Positions 1 to 6,043 of a DNA stretch of 8,053 nucleotides are shown here, piece by piece. The DNA lies in NCBI GenBank assembly GCA_020724025.1, contig DYHU01000170.1:1-8053 (forward strand), in the 5' to 3' direction. The stretch's first letter is position 1, and the number at the start of each line of letters is the position of its first letter. A program made the position numbers and the translations under genes. The notes beneath the pieces are model-generated. The model ran no database searches. It saw only the letters and a program-made list of their open reading frames with translations, and was not told where the DNA came from. The stretch is from Syntrophorhabdus sp. (lineage in GTDB: Bacteria; Desulfobacterota; BSN033; UBA1163).

Positions 1-996
1 GTCCAGTTTAAAGAGTTGAGCTGCGTTCTTCCAGAGGATCTTTTCGTAATCTTTTTCTGGCAGCCCTAAATCCTTTACAAATCCGATGATCCTTTCCGGA
101 CCTCCAATCGGGTGGGCATAATCCGTACCGATCAGAATGTGGTCCGGCCCTAAATATTCGAGCGCACATTTCATAGCCGGAAGATGGAAAGAGATGGCAT
201 CCACATAGACATTCCTTTTGTAATACTCGGAGGGCACCTGAGAAAGAGAAAGACCATAATCCTGCGCATAACTCTTAAAAGAATCGTTAACCCTTCCGAC
301 CAGGTAGGGAAACATCCCACCTAAGTGGGCATGAATGATTTTCAGTCTTGGAAACCTCTCCAGAATGCCTTGGAAGATCAGACCTGTGACAGCCATCGTT
401 GTATCGAGGATGAAACCGAAGAGAGGTAAAGGCATCTGGACCTTCTTCAGGGCCTCTGCCGTGATAGGTGGAGCGGGATGGATGAAGATGGGTAGATCAA
501 AGGCTTCTGCCGCTTCATAGATGGGAAGGAATTCCTCAGAGTAGATGGGCTTCCCCTGAATATTGGAGAAGAGGGTGATTCCTTTTGCGTTAAGTTCTTT
601 GTAAGCCCTCTCCATCTCTTTCACCGACGCCTTCACATCCTGGTAGGGTAAAGTGGCCAGGGCATGGAACCTACCTTTATATTTCTGACAGACCGAGGCA
701 AGATAATCGTTCACCTTCTTTGCCCAAACCACCCCCTCGGTTGCAGGGATAAGTTCCACACTGGGTGTGGTCAGACTGATGATCTGGACGTTGATTCCAT
801 ACTCATCGAGATCCTTCAACCTCGGTTCTGGATCGTAATGACCTGCTCGGTTTATCGTGGCAAGACGCACTCCCTCGTAATAAAACACCATGCTCGTGGG
901 GCCTGTCCTGACCATGATCAGCGAACCCCCTCGCCCCTCAAGATAGGCCATCCATTCCTTAGGATATAGGTGATTATGGACATCAATGACCTTCAT
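1..996 (-). CDS. ACMSD-like amidohydrolase (amidohydrolase family 2), 3' end cut by window edge
   Basis: The minus-strand frame is open from an ATG at 996 to the window edge, giving 332 codons without a stop; the family is usually about 290-350 residues, so only the extreme C-terminus should be missing. The protein is a TIM-barrel metal-dependent hydrolase/decarboxylase of the COG2159 type. The metal motif lies at the N-terminus (IDVHNHLYP; H7 and H9), followed by H173 (FIHP), H222/H224 (IIHAHLGG) and D292 (GTDYAHP). These match the order and spacing of the zinc ligands and catalytic His of aminocarboxymuconate semialdehyde decarboxylase; R44 or R50 before YDPEPR may be the carboxylate-binding Arg. 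No signal peptide is seen, so it is cytoplasmic. The start is supported by AAGGAGG 7 nt upstream. Its ATG overlaps the permease stop (ATGA), so it should be co-translated with the transporter. Decarboxylase, hydratase and hydrolase members share this fold, so the exact reaction is not known. Confidence 0.9.
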   Translation of the reverse strand, partial: MKVIDVHNHLYPKEWMAYLEGRGGSLIMVRTGPTSMVFYYEGVRLATINRAGHYDPEPRLKDLDEYGINVQIISLTTPSVELIPATEGVVWAKKVNDYLASVCQKYKGRFHALATLPYQDVKASVKEMERAYKELNAKGITLFSNIQGKPIYSEEFLPIYEAAEAFDLPIFIHPAPPITAEALKKVQMPLPLFGFILDTTMAVTGLIFQGILERFPRLKIIHAHLGGMFPYLVGRVNDSFKSYAQDYGLSLSQVPSEYYKRNVYVDAISFHLPAMKCALEYLGPDHILIGTDYAHPIGGPERIIGFVKDLGLPEKDYEKILWKNAAQLFKLD

Positions 997-2975
997 GGAC
1001 GCGCCTCCTTATCCTGATCCATCAAGCCGGCCCTACCCGCCGATGAAATCCCTCTCTTCCCTCGGGTGGCCATGACGTGCAGAAAAATGAGTATCCCAAG
1101 AAGTAGATAACCTATAATATCTGTGACCCAATAAGGATAAATGAGCAAAATCCCTGCGATGAGAAACCCTGTGCGTTGAAACCATCCCAGGCCTTGAAGC
1201 AGATATCCTTGGAATGCGACAGCCATGCTGCTCACTGCAATAAAGGATGTGAATACTCTGAGAAGAATCTTACCGAGTTGGCCCATAAGGAGAACCTCTG
1301 GGCTGTAAGCAAAGAGATAGGGGACCAAGAATGTTGGCAGGGAGAATAAGAAGGCCAGGTTCGTTGTCCTCACAGGATCTGTCCCTGCCAGGCCTGCTGC
1401 GGCAAAAGAGGTGGGCGCCACAGGAGGACTGATATTGCCAAGGGTTCCGAAAAAGAAGACAAAGAGATGGGCTGCCATAGGATGGACACCGGCTTTGATA
1501 AGTGCAGGTGCAGCCAACACCGCCAGGATGAGATAGCACGTCACGGGTGGAAGAGGAAGGCCCAGGATGATAGAGGCAATCATCGTCAGGATGAGAAGCA
1601 GAATGGTGCTTCCGCCTGCAAGCGTAATGAGGATATCTGAAAAACGCTCGCCCAGTCCCGCCATGCTGATCGTTCCGGTAATAATCCCAGCAGAGGCACA
1701 ACAAGCAGCCACGATGATCGCACCTTTCGAACCCCTTTCCAGAGCAGAAATGATCTGCCGAAAATCCATTCTCGTCCTCCGACGGAGCTGACTCGTCAGG
1801 ATGCAGGCCACAGCAGCCCAGAAAGCCGCCCTCGGCGGAGTACTCATCTTAATGGCAAGGAAGTAAATGAGGACCCCTATGGGAATAAGCATGTGTCCTT
1901 TTTCTCTGAATACGGTTCTCAGATTCGGAAGCTCGGCTCCTGGGAACCCTCTTAGTCCGAGCTTGACCGCCTGGAGCTCAACCACCATGTATAGTGTGGC
2001 ATAAAAAAGAAGAGCGGGTATGATCGCTGCCTTCACGACATCCATGTAAGTCCCGCCGATCATCTCTGGAATGATGAAAGCGGCAGCTCCCATCACAGGA
2101 GGCATGATCATCGACCCCGTTGAGCCGACAGCCTCTATTGCAGCCGCAACTTCTGATCGATATCCTCCCTTCTTCATAAGGGGAATGGTAAACACACCAA
2201 CGGCTCCAACATTCGCCACCTGACTCCCAGTGATCATACCGAAGAGGCAACTTCCAAGGACTGCCGCTTTTGCAGGTCCACCTCTATACTTCCCAAACAG
2301 GGCCATCCCCGTGTCCATGAAGAGCGGTCCTGCTCCTGAGCCTTGTAAGAATGAGCCAAAGATGATATAGACAACGATCACGGTGGCAGAGACCGCAAGG
2401 GCAGGACCAAGGATTCCGTCAGTGCTGAAGAAAATGAAATTGATCACTTGCTCAAAGGTAAAGCCTGTATGGGCTAGGTAAATTGGAAGGTGGGTCCCAA
2501 ACGCGAGATAAAGAAATCCCACGAAGCAGATGATCGGGATGGCCCATCCAATTATCCGTCGAGCGGCTTCAAGCACCAAGAGAATGGCGAGGAAGCTGCA
2601 GAAGGAATCGAGGAGATTGGGAATACCGGTGCGGAAGCTGATGTTCTCGTACTCTATAAAGACGTAGGTTCCGATAAAGAAGGAGAATACGAGAAAGCAG
2701 ATGTCAATGAATGTGATAGGCCGGTGTTCTTCAGCAACCTTCCCTTCCCCAACTTCACCGCTCTTTGCTCTAAAAGGGAAGAGGAGAAAGATGAGGCCGA
2801 GAGTAAAGGAGAGATGGATGGTCCGTTGTTGAACCCCAGGCAGCTGACGGACTCCGGCGGTGTACATATGAAAGAGCGCCATTGCAAGGGCAATGACAAA
2901 GATGAGAATGCGCCGTGTCCCCCACTCCGTTGTCCTACTCTTAGGGTCCTTTCCAACTTTCTGATGAGAATTCAT
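993..2975 (-). CDS. TRAP transporter fused permease, 4TM/12TM (DctQM-type, TAXI subfamily)
   Basis: This 660-residue inner-membrane protein fuses the small (DctQ-like) and large (DctM-like) TRAP subunits; fused TAXI permeases are usually about 620-700 residues. The N-terminal section has hydrophobic segments near 22-40, 52-68, 88-107 and 120-160. The DctM core begins near 185. Its first hairpin carries the family signature GSQVANVGAVGVFTIPLMKK (250-269), then STGSMIMPPVMGAAAF (285-300). The second repeat has LGLPLPPVTCY (471-481) and GNISPPVAPTSFAAAGLAG (513-531). It would drive uptake of a substrate delivered by the periplasmic binding protein, using an ion gradient, normally sodium. The binding-protein gene ends 19 bp upstream, and the stop overlaps the next start. 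No clear Shine-Dalgarno precedes the ATG at 2975 (upstream reads TATCCCGTAGC), so translation probably depends on coupling. The second-repeat LPLPP motif differs from the more usual GMGLPT. Confidence 0.95.
   Translation of the reverse strand: MNSHQKVGKDPKSRTTEWGTRRILIFVIALAMALFHMYTAGVRQLPGVQQRTIHLSFTLGLIFLLFPFRAKSGEVGEGKVAEEHRPITFIDICFLVFSFFIGTYVFIEYENISFRTGIPNLLDSFCSFLAILLVLEAARRIIGWAIPIICFVGFLYLAFGTHLPIYLAHTGFTFEQVINFIFFSTDGILGPALAVSATVIVVYIIFGSFLQGSGAGPLFMDTGMALFGKYRGGPAKAAVLGSCLFGMITGSQVANVGAVGVFTIPLMKKGGYRSEVAAAIEAVGSTGSMIMPPVMGAAAFIIPEMIGGTYMDVVKAAIIPALLFYATLYMVVELQAVKLGLRGFPGAELPNLRTVFREKGHMLIPIGVLIYFLAIKMSTPPRAAFWAAVACILTSQLRRRTRMDFRQIISALERGSKGAIIVAACCASAGIITGTISMAGLGERFSDILITLAGGSTILLLILTMIASIILGLPLPPVTCYLILAVLAAPALIKAGVHPMAAHLFVFFFGTLGNISPPVAPTSFAAAGLAGTDPVRTTNLAFLFSLPTFLVPYLFAYSPEVLLMGQLGKILLRVFTSFIAVSSMAVAFQGYLLQGLGWFQRTGFLIAGILLIYPYWVTDIIGYLLLGILIFLHVMATRGKRGISSAGRAGLMDQDKEARP
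1004..1010 (-). promoter_or_regulatory. Shine-Dalgarno site of the amidohydrolase
   Basis: The minus strand reads AAGGAGG with a 7-nt spacer to the ATG at 996. The site lies inside the last codons of the permease gene. It fixes the hydrolase start and shows that the gene can be initiated on its own as well as by coupling. Confidence 0.8.
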
Positions 2976-2994
2976 GCTACGGGATAGTCTATGA

Positions 2995-3975
2995 CTACTT
3001 TTTCATCACCCCTATCTCTTTCAGGTACTTCTCTGCCCCGCTATGAAAGGGAACCGGAACCCCTTTCATCGCGTCCTCTGCAGTCATATCTCTTGCTGAT
3101 TTATGAATGGCGTAGTAATCCGCCTTATTGTCGAAGAGGTTCTTGAGGAGTTGATAGACAAAATCGGTGCTCACATTTGAAAGGGTGAAGAGGGCAGTTG
3201 TAAACCCATAAATAAGGGTATCTTGATCCAATCCCTTGTAAGACTTTGCTTTCACCACGGTTCCATAGTAGTAGGGATGTTCAGCCATCACCTTATTCAG
3301 GACCTTTTCGTCTATGGGCACAATCCGGACATCGTGTTTCAGGGCAAGTTCAGTGTAAATCGCAATGGGATATCCTCCTCCGACAAAGCCTCCGTCGAGA
3401 CTTCCGTCCTGTATTCCCTCAACGCTCTCTCTGTATGTATAGTAGTAGGGTTTGAAATCGTTCTTTGTCACACCCGAATATTCGAGGAAGAGAAGAGCGC
3501 TTGTGGCAACGGTGCTGCCTGGACCGCCGATGCCGATCCGTTTCCCCTTCACATCGGCAAAGGATTTAATGGGAGATTTGGCAGGGACGACGAGATACAT
3601 ATCCGAAGCATTCACAAAAACGACGGCTCGGAGCTCCGGGAAAGGTTTGCCCGAATACACCTCAAGACCTTTGTAAGCCTTCCAAGCATCCGGGGTTCCG
3701 AAAATGGCAAAGCAGGGCTTCTTTGCAGCTTCACGCGCCATCATTCGCCTCACCATGTCCATCGTTCCTGTCGTCGCCTCATGGACGAGATGAGCCCCTG
3801 GAAGATACTTATTCGTCACACTCACAATGCCTGCTCCGAGAACATAGGCAGTACCGCCGACAGGAGGGGTATAAAGCGGAACAAGCTCGGATCCTGCCTG
3901 AGAGGATGGTAAGAAGTTTCCCAAAACCAGACCAATCATTCCAATGGCAAATAGGTAACATTTGATCCGCTTCAT
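2995..3975 (-). CDS. TAXI family TRAP transporter solute-binding protein
   Basis: This 326-residue protein has a Sec signal peptide: K/R-rich start (MKRIK), hydrophobic core to about residue 20, and probable cleavage after PSSQA near 27. The mature part is a two-lobed periplasmic binding protein of the TAXI (TRAP-associated extracytoplasmic immunogenic) type. Supporting motifs are the N-terminal GGTAYVLGAGI (40-50), ATTGTMDMVRRMM (67-79), the hallmark GKRIGIGGPGSTV (144-156) followed by a helix ending FLEYSGV, then DGSLDGGFVGGGYP (190-203), and the C-terminal PFHSGAEKYLKEIGV (309-323). Known members bind small carboxylates such as glutamate, but most have no assigned ligand. The ATG at 3975 is preceded by AAGGAGG with 6 nt spacing. 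It lies directly upstream of the fused permease and 70 bp downstream of the GntR gene, a standard TRAP arrangement. Confidence 0.94.
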   Translation of the reverse strand: MKRIKCYLFAIGMIGLVLGNFLPSSQAGSELVPLYTPPVGGTAYVLGAGIVSVTNKYLPGAHLVHEATTGTMDMVRRMMAREAAKKPCFAIFGTPDAWKAYKGLEVYSGKPFPELRAVVFVNASDMYLVVPAKSPIKSFADVKGKRIGIGGPGSTVATSALLFLEYSGVTKNDFKPYYYTYRESVEGIQDGSLDGGFVGGGYPIAIYTELALKHDVRIVPIDEKVLNKVMAEHPYYYGTVVKAKSYKGLDQDTLIYGFTTALFTLSNVSTDFVYQLLKNLFDNKADYYAIHKSARDMTAEDAMKGVPVPFHSGAEKYLKEIGVMKK

Positions 3976-3981
3976 TTTCTC

Positions 3982-3988
3982 CCTCCTT
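3982..3988 (-). promoter_or_regulatory. Shine-Dalgarno site of the TAXI binding protein
   Basis: The minus strand reads AAGGAGG (within AAAGGAGGG), 6 nt before the ATG at 3975. It is close to perfect, in contrast to the permease gene just downstream, which has none. This fits a binding protein made in excess over its permease. Confidence 0.8.
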
Positions 3989-4045
3989 TAAAAATGAATT
4001 TCCTTCCCTTTGATCCCCTGTTGAAGGAAAATCGCCTCGTCCTAT

Positions 4046-4756
4046 TCAGGATCGGGCCTTTTCCAGTTCCTTCTGGATCTGAAGGATGTGTTTCCGCATC
4101 AATTCAAAAACCTTTTGAGCATCCTTCTTTTTTACGGCCTCTAAAATCTTTCTATGGTGCCTTATGGTGTGGGAGGCGATTTCGATATTCTTCGGTGAAT
4201 CACCCACGATCTCAGAAGACATATCTTTCAGAACGTCGAGCACGGTCTTCATCGTTAGGGCGAGGACTGCATTCCGTGTCGATTCAGCAAGGAGGGAATG
4301 AAATTCTATGTTCTTCACCCTCGCTGAAACATTCGATTTGATAATGGCAAGAGCCTCCTCAATATTCCCCTTTAGTCTTTGAAGGTCTTCAGGGTTCATT
4401 CGTTCACAGGCTAACCTTGCAATGTTCGGTTCAAGGATCATTCGTGCTTCGGTCAGCTCGTTTATGGAGACCTTTTTGATGCGGAGGATGGAGGAGAGGG
4501 ATTCGCTCATGGGCCTCGAATTGATCTCGGCCACAAACACCCCAGAACCAGGTTTAATCGTTAAGAGCCCTGAGGTCTCCAGATTTTTAAGAGCTTCCCG
4601 AACGGAGATCCGGCTGGCCCGGAAACGTTCCACCAGTTCCCGCTCTGGAGGAATCCTATCCCCTGGTTTCATCGTCCCGCGGAGAATGGCATTTTTAATC
4701 TGCCGGACGATGCGCTCCGAGATTTTTCCGCTTTTGACCGGTCGAAAGGCGTTCAT
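4046..4756 (-). CDS. GntR family transcriptional regulator, FadR/FCD subfamily
   Basis: This cytoplasmic DNA-binding regulator has an N-terminal winged helix, including ILRGTMKPGDRIPPERELVE, SRISVREALKNLETSGLL and a GSGVFVAE wing. The C-terminal all-helical FCD ligand domain includes LTEARMILEPNIARLACERM, IEFHSLLAEST and HTIRHHRKILEAVKKKDAQK, then RKHI. FCD domains usually bind a metal through Asp and three His. Here the His are present (in EFH, HHR and RKHI), but Asn stands where D-x-x-F-H usually has Asp. The start at ATG 4756 gives 236 residues. An in-frame TTG at 4786 would add 10 residues (246), but it lies upstream of the predicted transcription start and neither start has a clear Shine-Dalgarno. 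It heads the minus-strand operon and is divergent from the Nudix/DMT genes, so it probably controls the TRAP operon and itself. Confidence 0.93.
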   Translation of the reverse strand: MNAFRPVKSGKISERIVRQIKNAILRGTMKPGDRIPPERELVERFRASRISVREALKNLETSGLLTIKPGSGVFVAEINSRPMSESLSSILRIKKVSINELTEARMILEPNIARLACERMNPEDLQRLKGNIEEALAIIKSNVSARVKNIEFHSLLAESTRNAVLALTMKTVLDVLKDMSSEIVGDSPKNIEIASHTIRHHRKILEAVKKKDAQKVFELMRKHILQIQKELEKARS

Positions 4757-4789
4757 AAATTGGTATGATGTCTGTCCTGATACCAATTT
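4757..4789. promoter_or_regulatory. Candidate GntR operator: perfect 10-bp inverted repeat
   Basis: AAATTGGTAT (4757-4766) and ATACCAATTT (4780-4789) are perfect inverted arms with a 13-bp spacer. Each arm contains AATTGGT, the half-site of the E. coli PdhR box (AATTGGTnnnACCAATT), and PdhR is also a GntR/FCD protein. The spacing is wider than the usual 3 bp. The repeat abuts the ATG of the regulator and covers the -10 region of its predicted promoter, as expected for autorepression. If transcription starts further upstream, the same repeat would form a hairpin right before the start codon. Binding by this regulator is inferred, not shown. Confidence 0.55.
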
Positions 4790-4805
4790 TAAAAAGGTTT
4801 GTCAA
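4777..4805 (-). promoter_or_regulatory. Candidate sigma70-type promoter for gntR and the TRAP operon
   Basis: On the minus strand TTGACA (4805-4800) is followed after 17 bp by TATCAG (4782-4777), a 6/6 match for -35 and 4/6 for -10. Transcription would start near 4770, downstream of the TTG at 4786, which supports the ATG at 4756 as the regulator's start and gives a very short 5' leader. The -10 lies inside the 4757-4789 inverted repeat. Confidence 0.45.
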
Positions 4806-4849
4806 CAAGAATATTTTCACAATTCAATTTGACAAACCCATTTGACAAA
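4796..4849. repeat. Inverted and direct TTTGNCAAA repeats in the divergent promoter
   Basis: GGTTTGTCAA (4796-4805) and TTGACAAACC (4829-4838) form a perfect 10-bp inverted repeat with a 23-bp AT-rich spacer. The palindrome TTTGACAAA occurs at 4828-4836 and again at 4841-4849 (13 bp centre to centre), and a near copy TTTGTCAAC sits at 4798-4806 (30 bp from the first). The copies include the -35 elements of both divergent promoters. They may be operators for a second regulator, or simply the mirrored -35 boxes with flanking similarity. Confidence 0.6.
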
Positions 4850-4857
4850 AATAGAAT
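4829..4857 (+). promoter_or_regulatory. Strong sigma70-type promoter for the Nudix-remnant/DMT operon
   Basis: TTGACA (4829-4834), an exact 17-bp spacer, then TAGAAT (4852-4857): 6/6 and 5/6 matches to consensus. The start point would be near 4864, giving about 24 nt of leader before a good ribosome-binding site and the ATG at 4888. It overlaps two TTTGACAAA copies, so it may be repressed by whatever binds them. Confidence 0.65.
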
Positions 4858-4874
4858 GAAGTCCTTGAGTTGAC

Positions 4875-4881
4875 GAGGAGG
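4875..4881 (+). promoter_or_regulatory. Shine-Dalgarno site of the 12-codon leader ORF
   Basis: GAGGAGG with 6 nt spacing to the ATG at 4888. It is the best ribosome-binding site in the plus-strand operon, yet it serves a 12-codon ORF. This is the main reason to think the ORF is translated or is the relic 5' end of a former gene. Confidence 0.7.
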
Positions 4882-4887
4882 CATCAG

Positions 4888-4926
4888 ATGATCCAACCGT
4901 GGTCCTATAGGTGGCTCAAAACATGA
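4888..4926 (+). CDS. 12-codon upstream ORF, possible 5' relic of a Nudix gene
   Basis: ATG at 4888 follows GAGGAGG by 6 nt and a consensus promoter by about 30 bp. The product is MIQPWSYRWLKT, ending in a TGA that overlaps the next ATG (ATGA, 4923-4926). Many ADP-ribose-pyrophosphatase-like Nudix proteins begin with a short M-I-x-P-W stretch, so MIQPW may be the original N-terminus of the gene whose C-terminus follows in another frame. Alternatively it is a regulatory leader peptide that couples translation to the downstream ORF. It is too short for a homology test by eye. Confidence 0.4.
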   Translation: MIQPWSYRWLKT

Positions 4927-5096
4927 AGAAAGTCTCTGATCCCAGACCCGATCAGACGGAAGACATCGAGGTCGTTCTCGTCCCCCTCGCCGATATTTCG
5001 GAACGGATTCGAAAGGGAAAGATCGACCATGCCATCGTGATCACTGCGTTCACCCATTACTTTCTTCGATACCCGGAAAGATTGGAAAAGCCTTGA
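4923..5096 (+). pseudogene. C-terminal remnant of a Nudix hydrolase (ADP-ribose pyrophosphatase-like)
   Basis: The 57-residue product (61 if begun at GTG 4911) resembles only the last third of ADP-ribose-pyrophosphatase-like Nudix proteins: AQNMKKVSDPRPDQTEDIEV matches the segment after the catalytic domain, followed by VLVPLADISERIRKGKIDHA and a closing helix IVITAFTHYFLRY. Full members have about 170-200 residues; the Nudix box (GX5EX7REUXEEXGU) and the beta-strands before it are absent, so no hydrolase activity is expected. A TAG at 4908-4910 stands directly before the GTG, so the frame cannot extend upstream. The ATG at 4923 has AGGTGG 8 nt upstream and overlaps the leader ORF stop. The stop overlaps the DMT start (TTGA, 5093-5096). 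The ORF is intact and may be kept as a translational relay or small protein. The Nudix identification rests on pattern recognition. Confidence 0.6.
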
Positions 5097-5974
5097 CTCC
5101 CCTGAGCATCCTTCTCGTTCTGATTTCAGCGCTCATCCACTCCTCATGGAATTTCTTCACCAAGCGTGGAAACTTTCCGGTCGAATTTTTCTTCTGGGTC
5201 TTCCTCTTGGGGACATTTTTATATCTTCCATTCTTTTTTGTCTCCGGACTTTTCCCGGGTCTTCTTTTTCAAGCTCCAAGCAAACTCTGGATACTCAGCA
5301 TCATCTCCAGCCTGATCCAAACCCTCTACCTTATCTCTCTGATCAAGGCCTACCAGATGGCAGAGCTTTCTCTGGTCTATCCCATCTCACGCTCAGCGCC
5401 TCTGTTTACGCAGGTCTGGGCCGTCTTATTCATCGGCGAAATCCTCTCAATGACTGGAGTCCTTGGAATCGGTCTGGTGATGGTGGGTATCTTCGTCATT
5501 TCAATGAGTGATTTTCACCTCAATCTATTCTTTCATCCTTCCCGAAACACTTCTTTACGACCCTACCTCTTCGCCTCGATCGCTGCCGTCACAGGATCCG
5601 TTTATTCAGTCCTGGATAAGGTCTGTGTTCAGACAACCCATCCCGTATTTTACTGCTGGCTCATTGATTTTTTAATGTGCATCGAGGTAGGGCTCTACTC
5701 ACTCTTCCAGAAAAGGAATATCCTTCAGAAGGTTTGGGGTCAATGGAAAAAGGAAATCTTTCTCATCGCGCTCTTGCAAAATACATCCTATCTTTTAATT
5801 CTGGTGGCCATGCAGATGAGCAAGGTGAGCTATGTGGTTGCCTTTCGCCAGGTCAGCGCTCTTTTCGGTGCAGGGCTGGGAATCCTCTTCCTCAAAGAGA
5901 CCCAATGGAAGACTCGTATCACAGGGGCCCTGATTCTCACATTAGGTTTGGTTCTGATCGGATTGGCAAAATGA
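5093..5974 (+). CDS. DMT superfamily (EamA-type) transporter
   Basis: This 293-residue inner-membrane protein has about ten hydrophobic helices arranged as two EamA repeats, the normal size for the drug/metabolite transporter superfamily. Repeat one ends with the typical AYQMAELSLVYPISRSAPLF (87-106) and LFIGE; repeat two has the matching AMQMSKVSYVVAFRQVSALF (239-258) and FLKE. The polar loop near 140-155 joins the halves. Family members export or exchange amino acids, nucleotide precursors or other metabolites; the substrate here is unknown. Translation starts at TTG 5093, the first start that places the helix LSILLVLISALIHSSW at the N-terminus; the next in-frame Met is near residue 89, too deep. 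Only a weak GGAAAAG precedes it. Its start overlaps the stop of the Nudix remnant (TTGA), so expression probably depends on ribosomes finishing that ORF. Confidence 0.9.
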   Translation: MTPLSILLVLISALIHSSWNFFTKRGNFPVEFFFWVFLLGTFLYLPFFFVSGLFPGLLFQAPSKLWILSIISSLIQTLYLISLIKAYQMAELSLVYPISRSAPLFTQVWAVLFIGEILSMTGVLGIGLVMVGIFVISMSDFHLNLFFHPSRNTSLRPYLFASIAAVTGSVYSVLDKVCVQTTHPVFYCWLIDFLMCIEVGLYSLFQKRNILQKVWGQWKKEIFLIALLQNTSYLLILVAMQMSKVSYVVAFRQVSALFGAGLGILFLKETQWKTRITGALILTLGLVLIGLAK

Positions 5975-5976
5975 GT

Positions 5977-6004
5977 TTGTTATCTTAAAATGGTAGGTTA
6001 AAAT
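5977..6004 (+). promoter_or_regulatory. Weak candidate promoter before the MFS gene
   Basis: TTGTTA (5977-5982), a 16-bp spacer and TAAAAT (5999-6004) match -35 in 4/6 and -10 in 5/6 positions, within the AT-rich 69-bp gap between DMT and MFS genes. No terminator hairpin is seen in this gap, so readthrough from the 4829 promoter is equally possible. Confidence 0.25.
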
Positions 6005-6043
6005 TTGGAAAGTTAGATGAACTACTAAAAAAGGTGGAGAAGT

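Noticed and set aside
335..969. Plus-strand ORFs opposite the left-edge amidohydrolase
   Set aside because: The minus-strand frame has all metal-ligand motifs and is open for 332 codons; these plus-strand frames carry no recognisable domain.
2490..2987. Plus-strand ORF (165 residues), very acidic and Lys/Glu-rich, opposite the permease start
   Set aside because: It is the complement of hydrophobic membrane-helix codons, which automatically gives charged residues; no promoter or Shine-Dalgarno supports it.
3223..3912. Long plus-strand ORF (229 residues) opposite the TAXI binding protein
   Set aside because: It is antisense to a clear signal-peptide protein with family motifs, is rich in His/Cys/Arg without any domain, and lacks a convincing ribosome-binding site.
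3976..4045. Possible terminator or separate promoter between gntR and the TAXI gene
   Set aside because: Only a weak imperfect GATCC/GGATC pairing with a long loop and no T-run is visible, and no good -35/-10 pair; readthrough from the gntR promoter is simpler.
4888..4926. Tryptophan attenuator leader (two Trp in 12 codons)
   Set aside because: The Trp codons are not adjacent, there is no terminator/antiterminator pair downstream, and the following genes are not Trp-biosynthetic. A Nudix relic or coupling ORF fits better.
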